Below, piece by piece: positions 6,612 through 10,428 of a stretch of DNA of 10,428 nucleotides. This DNA is from CAZVAR01 sp964625225 (GTDB lineage Bacteria; Pseudomonadota; Alphaproteobacteria; JAJUGE01): assembly GCA_964625225.1 (NCBI GenBank), contig CAZVAR010000130.1:1-10428 (forward strand), read 5' to 3'. Under the pieces are notes generated by a model. It did no database searches. It was not told the DNA's origin and saw only the letters and a program-made list of their open reading frames with translations. Each line of letters opens with the position of its first letter. Within the stretch, counting starts at the first letter, position 1. The position numbers were made by a program, and so were the translations under genes.

Positions 6612-7708
6612 TCCTGCTGTTCCGCCCGGCCGACGCCCGCCTGCGCCCGCAGCGCGTCGCGGTCGGCGCTGCCGCTCAGGACCAGCGCGACCGGCTCGAG
6701 CGCGGGAATGTGGGCGCAGACGATCATGATCGTCGCCGTCAGCGGCACCGCCAGCAGCGCCCCTGCCACGCCCCAGACCCAGCCCCAGAACACGATCGAA
6801 ACCAGCACCACCAGCGGCGAGATGTCGAGCGTCCTCCCCTGCAGCCTGGGATCGACGTAATTGCCCATGACCTGCTCGATCAGCACGATGCCGCCGATCA
6901 CCAGCAGCGCCTTGCCGGCGCCGAACTGGACCAGCGCATAGACGGCGGGGAACGTGCCGGCGACGATCGAGCCGAGGGTCGGCACATAGTTCAGCACGAA
7001 TTGCAGGATCGCCCAGAGAAAGACCAGGTCCATCCCCACCAGCAGCAGCCAACCGGCGATCATCACCGCGGTAAGAAGGCCAACGAGCGTGCGGATCAGC
7101 AGATATTGGCGGAGCCGCACCGCCACCGTCATCACGATCGCGCGCCAGGTGCCGTCCCACGACCGCCCTTCCACGGCCGCGACCTTTCGGCCCCATCGCC
7201 GTGCCTCGATCAGCATCAGCAGCGTGTAGAAGAAGATCAGCAGCAGTACGCTGACCACCAGTTCGACCCGCTGCAGCAACCAGGTCGCCGCCTGCGCCGC
7301 GCCGGAGGCCACGCTGCCGCCCGCGCCGTCGGCCCGACCGTCGGCCGGCACCGGCAGGCCGTGACGCTCTCCCCACTGCCGTAGTGCTTCGGCCTGCCCT
7401 TGGAACTGGTCGAGGAGCTGCGGGACCCGGCTCGACAACAGCCCCGCGCCGAACCAGATCGCCCCGAAGAACAAAGCGAGCACGGCAAGGATCAGCAGCA
7501 TCGCCAGCCCGATGCTGAGCCAGCGCAACCGCCCGGGCAGCCGCTCGTCGAGCCAGGACTGCACCGGGTGGAGCAGCGCAGCCAGGAAGAAGGCGAAGGC
7601 CAGCGGCATGGTGACGACCATGGTCGCCCGCAATGCCCAGCCGACCATGATGAAGGCGATCACTGCGAGCAGGCCGATCGCCGTCCGCTGAACCCCTCGA
7701 TCCGTCAC
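6593..7708 (-). CDS. AI-2E family transporter (TqsA/PerM-like permease)
   Basis: A polytopic membrane protein of 371 residues from the GTG at 7708. It has two hydrophobic segments at about 9-46, one at 64-92, a loop with a low-complexity Gly/Ala patch (123-140), then hydrophobic segments at about 147-168, 205-235, 248-282 and 296-330. Family hallmarks are NYVPTLGSIVAG (240-251), NYVDPRLQGRTLDISPL (283-299) and WGWVWGVAGALLAVPLTA (308-325). The family name comes from E. coli TqsA, linked to AI-2 export, but members also include Na+/H+ antiporters and unknowns, so quorum sensing should not be assumed. A TTG 63 nt upstream (7771) would give 392 residues but has no ribosome binding site, whereas the GTG follows GGGGCGGTGGC. 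The gene is 115 nt downstream of the hydantoinase gene in the same direction. Confidence 0.92.
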   Translation of the reverse strand: MTDRGVQRTAIGLLAVIAFIMVGWALRATMVVTMPLAFAFFLAALLHPVQSWLDERLPGRLRWLSIGLAMLLILAVLALFFGAIWFGAGLLSSRVPQLLDQFQGQAEALRQWGERHGLPVPADGRADGAGGSVASGAAQAATWLLQRVELVVSVLLLIFFYTLLMLIEARRWGRKVAAVEGRSWDGTWRAIVMTVAVRLRQYLLIRTLVGLLTAVMIAGWLLLVGMDLVFLWAILQFVLNYVPTLGSIVAGTFPAVYALVQFGAGKALLVIGGIVLIEQVMGNYVDPRLQGRTLDISPLVVLVSIVFWGWVWGVAGALLAVPLTATIMIVCAHIPALEPVALVLSGSADRDALRAQAGVGRAEQQDQPGLS

Positions 7709-7712
7709 GCCA

Positions 7713-7742
7713 CCGCCCCGCCCTGTCGTGTGACCGGGGCGG
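7713..7742 (-). promoter_or_regulatory. Leader inverted repeat overlapping the AI-2E gene ribosome binding site
   Basis: CCGCCCCG and CGGGGCGG form a perfect all-GC 8-bp stem around a 14-nt loop. On the minus strand the second arm ends 4 nt before the GTG start at 7708 and is itself the only Shine-Dalgarno-like sequence there. If transcribed, the hairpin would hide the ribosome binding site. It could instead be an operator. If translation actually began at the TTG at 7771, it would lie inside the coding region. Confidence 0.4.
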
Positions 7743-7755
7743 AATCCGGAACCTG

Positions 7756-7781
7756 CCGCCCCTGGTTTCAACAGCGGGCGG
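7756..7781 (-). terminator. Possible hairpin terminator of the hydantoinase gene
   Basis: A 9-bp GC-rich stem is possible: CCGCCC plus CTG pairing with CAG plus GGGCGG, with one bulged C and a 7-nt loop GTTTCAA. It begins 42 nt after the hydantoinase stop. No T-run follows, so intrinsic termination is uncertain; it may act as a 3' stabilising structure. Confidence 0.3.
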
Positions 7782-7823
7782 GCGCAGTCGGTTCGACCGC
7801 GTCCGAAGCCGCGGCCGGCGGCG

Positions 7824-9269
7824 CTATCCGACCCGGCCGGCGATCGGGTCGAAGGGAGTCGTGAAGCGGCCGCGCGGGCGAATGTAATCGTAGGGCCCGC
7901 GCGCCAGGAAGCGGCCGTGGCCGGGCTCGGCCAACACCTTGCCGTCGTCCCAGACCAGCTTGCCGCGCGACAGCGTCATGACCGGCCAGCCGGTGACCTC
8001 CATCCCCTCGAACGGCGTGTAGTCGACCTGGTGGTGCAGTATTTCGTTGCGAATCGTCACTTTCCGGTTCGGATCCCAGATGCCGATGTCGGCGTCGGCG
8101 CCGACCGCGATCGTGCCCTTCTGCGGATGGATGCCGAACAGCTTGGCCGGGTTGGTCGCGGTCAGCGCGACGAAGGTCGGAAGGTCGATCCGGCCCTTCA
8201 CCACCCCTTCCGAGAACAGGATCGGCATCCGCGTCTCGACGCCCGGCACGCCGTTGGGCACCTTGTTGAACGGCGCGTCCGTCCCGTGCATCCGCTTGCC
8301 TTGCGGATCGTCGTAGCGGTAGGGCGCGTGATCGGAGGAAACGACGCCCAGCACGCCGGTGCGCAGGTAGTTCCAGAGCGCCTCCTGGTCCGCCCGGCTG
8401 CGCGGCGAGGGGCTGCAGACGAACTTCGCGCCCTCGAAGCCGGGCCGATCCAGATCCTCGGCGGTCAGCACGAGATATTGCGTGCAGGTCTCGCCGAAGA
8501 TCTTGAGGCCGCGCTGCTGCGCGCGGTGAATCTCCTCGGCTGCCTCGGCACAGGTGACGTGGAAGATCTGGATCGGCTGATCGGTCAGCTCCGCCAGCGC
8601 GATCGCGCGATGGGTCGCCTCGCGCTCCACCACCGCCGGCTTGGCCCAGGCGTGATACTTCATGCCGGTATGGCCGGTCTCGACGAGGCGTCGCGTCATC
8701 CACTTGATCGCCTCGTGATTCTCGGCATGGACCGTGACGAAGGCGCCGTGCTCGCGGGCCAGCGCGAAGATCTTCAGGATCGTCGCGTCGTCCACGTAAT
8801 TGTTGTCGTAGGTCATGAACATCTTGATCGAGCGGTGGCCCGCCTCGATCAGCTCGGGCAGCTCCGCCATGACCCGCTCGTTCGGGTCGTTGACGATGAT
8901 GTGGAAGCTGTAGTCGATGACCGCCTTCTTCGCGAGCGCGTGATAGTGCTCGGCCTCCTTTCGGACCGTGCCGCCCTTCGTCGTGGGCGAAAAGCAGATC
9001 ACCGTGGTCGTGCCGCCGCAGGCGGCCGAGATCGTCCCGGACGTCCAGCTGTCGGCGTTGCGCCCCCCGGACGAGCCGAGCTGCTCGATATGGCAGTGGC
9101 TATCGACCCCGCCTGGAAGCACCAGCCGGCCGGTTGCGTCGATCTCCTGCGCGCCGCCGGGCAGGTCGCGGCCCAGGGCGGTGATGACTCCACCGCTGAC
9201 GCCGACGTCGCACTTCACCACGTCGGCCGCCGTCGCGACCGTGCCGCCCCGAATGACCAGATCGTACAT
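7824..9269 (-). CDS. hydA: D-hydantoinase / dihydropyrimidinase-type amidohydrolase
   Basis: A 481-residue cyclic-amidohydrolase barrel enzyme, cytoplasmic and expected to open the ring of dihydropyrimidines or 5-substituted hydantoins to N-carbamoyl amino acids. It starts with the small beta-domain (MYDLVIRGGTVATAAD). The binuclear metal site looks complete: His58 and His60 in DSHCHIE, carboxylated Lys149 in SIKMFMTY, His181 in TVHAEN, His237 in IFHVTC and Asp313 in SSDHAPY. Tyr154 corresponds to the substrate-gate tyrosine. The C-terminal signature TNPAKLFGIHPQKGTIAVGADADI is typical. The sequence after HCHIE (QLGSSGGRNADSW) differs from the classic hydantoinase loop, so the substrate may differ. 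ATG 9269 is chosen because GAGGA precedes it by 7 nt; a GTG at 9317 has nothing comparable. It follows folB by 87 nt, a gap with only a short dyad (9324-9334). No carbamoylase or racemase is in view. Confidence 0.9.
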   Translation of the reverse strand: MYDLVIRGGTVATAADVVKCDVGVSGGVITALGRDLPGGAQEIDATGRLVLPGGVDSHCHIEQLGSSGGRNADSWTSGTISAACGGTTTVICFSPTTKGGTVRKEAEHYHALAKKAVIDYSFHIIVNDPNERVMAELPELIEAGHRSIKMFMTYDNNYVDDATILKIFALAREHGAFVTVHAENHEAIKWMTRRLVETGHTGMKYHAWAKPAVVEREATHRAIALAELTDQPIQIFHVTCAEAAEEIHRAQQRGLKIFGETCTQYLVLTAEDLDRPGFEGAKFVCSPSPRSRADQEALWNYLRTGVLGVVSSDHAPYRYDDPQGKRMHGTDAPFNKVPNGVPGVETRMPILFSEGVVKGRIDLPTFVALTATNPAKLFGIHPQKGTIAVGADADIGIWDPNRKVTIRNEILHHQVDYTPFEGMEVTGWPVMTLSRGKLVWDDGKVLAEPGHGRFLARGPYDYIRPRGRFTTPFDPIAGRVG

Positions 9270-9276
9270 TCCGACG

Positions 9277-9281
9277 TCCTC
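9277..9281 (-). promoter_or_regulatory. Ribosome binding site of the hydantoinase gene
   Basis: GAGGA on the minus strand, 7 nt before the ATG at 9269. It decides the start in favour of the 481-residue form over the 497-residue form from an upstream GTG. Confidence 0.65.
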
Positions 9282-9356
9282 ACCGCTGGCAGTCCCGCTG
9301 CCGGAAAGCATACCCACGACGGCAGGCGTCGCCTAGCGTAACCGCCCCGTGGCCGC

Positions 9357-9800
9357 TCAGCCTGGCCCGTGCCCTGATCCGCCCGCGCGCAGCGCCGCTC
9401 GGAACGCGTCGGTGGCGGCGAACGCCTCCAGCCCCACCGCCTCGCAATCGGGATAGACGTCCGGCTTCTCCGTGGAGACGCGGGCGGCGAGGACGCCGGG
9501 CCGGGCGAGGCACGCATCGGCGATCGCCGCCACCAGGGTCTCCTGGAGGTTGAAGTGCCGGGAGGCCGCCAGGCGGCGGACCTCCTCGCGGAGAAAATCG
9601 TAATCGACCACGGCCTCGATCTCGTCCGTCGCCGCCGCCGATCGAACCCAAAGGTCGATGTTGATGAGCACCCGCTGCGGGGCCGCCCGCTCGAACGCGT
9701 GGATGCCGATCGAGCAGGTCACGGCGAAGTTCCGCACGAAGATCCGGCGCAGCCCCGCCAGGAGTGCGGCCAGATGTATGGCGCCGAAATCGCTGGGCAT
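9357..9800 (-). CDS. folB: Dihydroneopterin aldolase family protein (FolB-like)
   Basis: A 147-residue protein of the FolB/FolX tunnelling fold. FolB converts dihydroneopterin to 6-hydroxymethyl-dihydropterin plus glycolaldehyde in folate synthesis; FolX epimerises the triphosphate. Alignment by eye with E. coli FolB gives GIHAFE (Glu37 for the conserved pterin-side Glu), VVDYDFLREEV (64-74) for the LSYADIAETV region, FNLQETL (Glu87) for the pterin-anchoring Glu, and STEKPDVYPDCEAVGLE (Lys112) for the catalytic Lys. The first ~17 residues and last ~15 residues (AALRAGGSGHGPG) exceed the core. The start ATG lies 7 nt after the upstream SDR stop, with GGGGTGAG spaced 6 nt before it inside the SDR gene end, so the two are surely one operon. 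FolB, FolX and related activities cannot be separated from sequence alone. Confidence 0.88.
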   Translation of the reverse strand: MPSDFGAIHLAALLAGLRRIFVRNFAVTCSIGIHAFERAAPQRVLINIDLWVRSAAATDEIEAVVDYDFLREEVRRLAASRHFNLQETLVAAIADACLARPGVLAARVSTEKPDVYPDCEAVGLEAFAATDAFRAALRAGGSGHGPG

Positions 9801-9807
9801 AGGCGGC

Positions 9808-10428
9808 TCACCCCAGATCGAACTGCACGTCCTTCGGCCGCGGTCTGAGGCTCTCGCCGCCGTCGATCGTGATCGTCTGGCCGTCGAACGACGGTGTCGC
9901 GAGAATGAAGCGGACCGCGGCGACGATCTCGGATACCTCCGGCCCGCGGCCGAGCGGGGTGCGGCCGTGCGCGCGCGCGAACGCCTCCTGCGTCATGTTC
10001 CCGCTCGGCAGCAGCAGGCCGGGGGCGATGCCGCAGACGCGGATGCGGGGCGAATAGGTCATCGCCAGCAGCTCAGTCAGCCCGTGCAGCCCGACCTTGC
10101 TGATCGTGTAGGAGAGAAAATCCGGATTGAGATTCCAGAGCTTCTGGTCGAGCAGATTGATGATGCAGCCGGTCTCGCCGGTCGGCAGGGCCCGGGCGAA
10201 ATCGCGGCAGAGCAGCGCCGGCGCTCGGAGATTGGCGCCCATGTGGCGATCCCAGAGCTCGGCCGTCAGCGTCTCCGGATCGTCATAGTCGAACAAGGAC
10301 GCATTGTTGATCAGCGCCGTCAGGCCGCCGCTCGCCGCCGCGGCTTCCGGCACGAGCCGCTCGGTCGCCGCCACGTCGGTCAGGTCGGCGGTGAACACCG
10401 CGGCCCGGCCGCCGCGCGCCGCGATGCC
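9808..10428 (-). CDS. Short-chain dehydrogenase, pteridine-reductase (PTR1/FolM) type, 5' end off window
   Basis: The 206 visible C-terminal residues lack the start and the NAD(P) glycine motif, which lie past the right edge. SDR landmarks (numbered from the first visible residue) are LINNAS (39-44), HMGANLRAP (62-70), active-site Tyr107 and Lys111 in SYTISK, and GIAPG (133-137) plus GQTITIDGG (183-191). The strand that normally carries the catalytic Ser reads INLLDQK, so Asp94 stands 13 residues before Tyr107, the Asp181-Tyr194-Lys198 spacing of Leishmania PTR1 and of E. coli FolM. This supports reduction of a pterin (dihydrobiopterin, dihydromonapterin or dihydrofolate type) with NADPH. It is 7 nt upstream of the FolB-like gene. 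Family is certain; pterin specificity is inferred from the Asp and the neighbour. Confidence 0.88.
   Translation of the reverse strand, partial: GIAARGGRAAVFTADLTDVAATERLVPEAAAASGGLTALINNASLFDYDDPETLTAELWDRHMGANLRAPALLCRDFARALPTGETGCIINLLDQKLWNLNPDFLSYTISKVGLHGLTELLAMTYSPRIRVCGIAPGLLLPSGNMTQEAFARAHGRTPLGRGPEVSEIVAAVRFILATPSFDGQTITIDGGESLRPRPKDVQFDLG

Noticed and set aside
6710..7384. Plus-strand His/Gln/Asp-rich open frame
   Set aside because: It is the complement of the hydrophobic AI-2E transporter coding region; His- and Gln-rich runs are the expected mirror of membrane-protein codons.
6593..7708. Quorum-sensing role from the AI-2E family name
   Set aside because: No luxS, lsr or other AI-2 genes are in the window, and the family includes transporters unrelated to AI-2.
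7709..7771. Extended TTG start for the AI-2E gene
   Set aside because: There is no ribosome binding site before the TTG, and the extra 21 residues are Gly/Arg-rich and unlike the family N-terminus; the GTG at 7708 is preferred.
7917..9341. Plus-strand open frame of 474 codons and the 7768-8703 minus frame
   Set aside because: Both overlie the hydantoinase, whose frame has all catalytic residues. Their composition is that of shadows.
1..10428. CRISPR array, tRNA/rRNA, transposon ends, toxin-antitoxin or defence genes
   Set aside because: Read through on both strands; I saw no regularly spaced repeats, RNA-gene landmarks, transposase motifs or defence domains.

Overview
The window is GC-rich chromosomal DNA. 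Dense coding, GTG starts and protein wording point to an alphaproteobacterium, perhaps Rhodospirillales-like; this is inference from style only, as there is no rRNA or other marker. There are eight supportable intact or edge-truncated genes and one frame-disrupted gene. I see no tRNA, rRNA, CRISPR array, transposase or phage gene.

Left part (1-3995, minus strand): a tripartite drug-efflux module of the RND/HAE1 type. A lipoprotein periplasmic adaptor (2829-3995) is followed after 4 nt by the inner-membrane RND permease (1-2824), whose last part runs off the left edge. No outer-membrane channel or dedicated regulator is visible. Upstream lies a 278-nt spacer with a strong inverted repeat, then a small DoxX-family membrane protein (4274-4699, minus).

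Middle (4700-6611): a 205-nt divergent intergenic region with two inverted repeats separates doxX from a plus-strand gene (4905-5483). This gene looks like a small exported DnrO-like protein, but its reading frame is broken twice, each time at a GGGG run, and the two shifts cancel. It is followed after 30 nt by an intact SAM-dependent methyltransferase with a conserved-looking N-terminal extension (5514-6611, plus). The methyltransferase converges on, and overlaps by 19 nt, an AI-2E-family membrane transporter gene (6593-7708, minus).

Right part (7824-10428, minus strand): a D-hydantoinase/dihydropyrimidinase-type amidohydrolase with all metal ligands (7824-9269), preceded by a two-gene pterin module: a FolB-like dihydroneopterin aldolase (9357-9800) and a short-chain dehydrogenase (9808 to the right edge). 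The dehydrogenase has the Asp-Tyr-Lys catalytic spacing of pteridine reductases (PTR1/FolM type). Transcription here runs SDR, folB, then possibly hydA and the AI-2E gene, with two hairpins in the hydA/AI-2E spacer.

Most of the window is ordinary housekeeping and accessory metabolism. I do not see a convincing new multi-gene system. The most interesting points are the homopolymer-linked compensated frameshifts in the DnrO-like gene, the pteridine-reductase signature beside FolB, the methyltransferase N-terminal domain, and a leader hairpin overlapping the probable ribosome binding site of the AI-2E gene.
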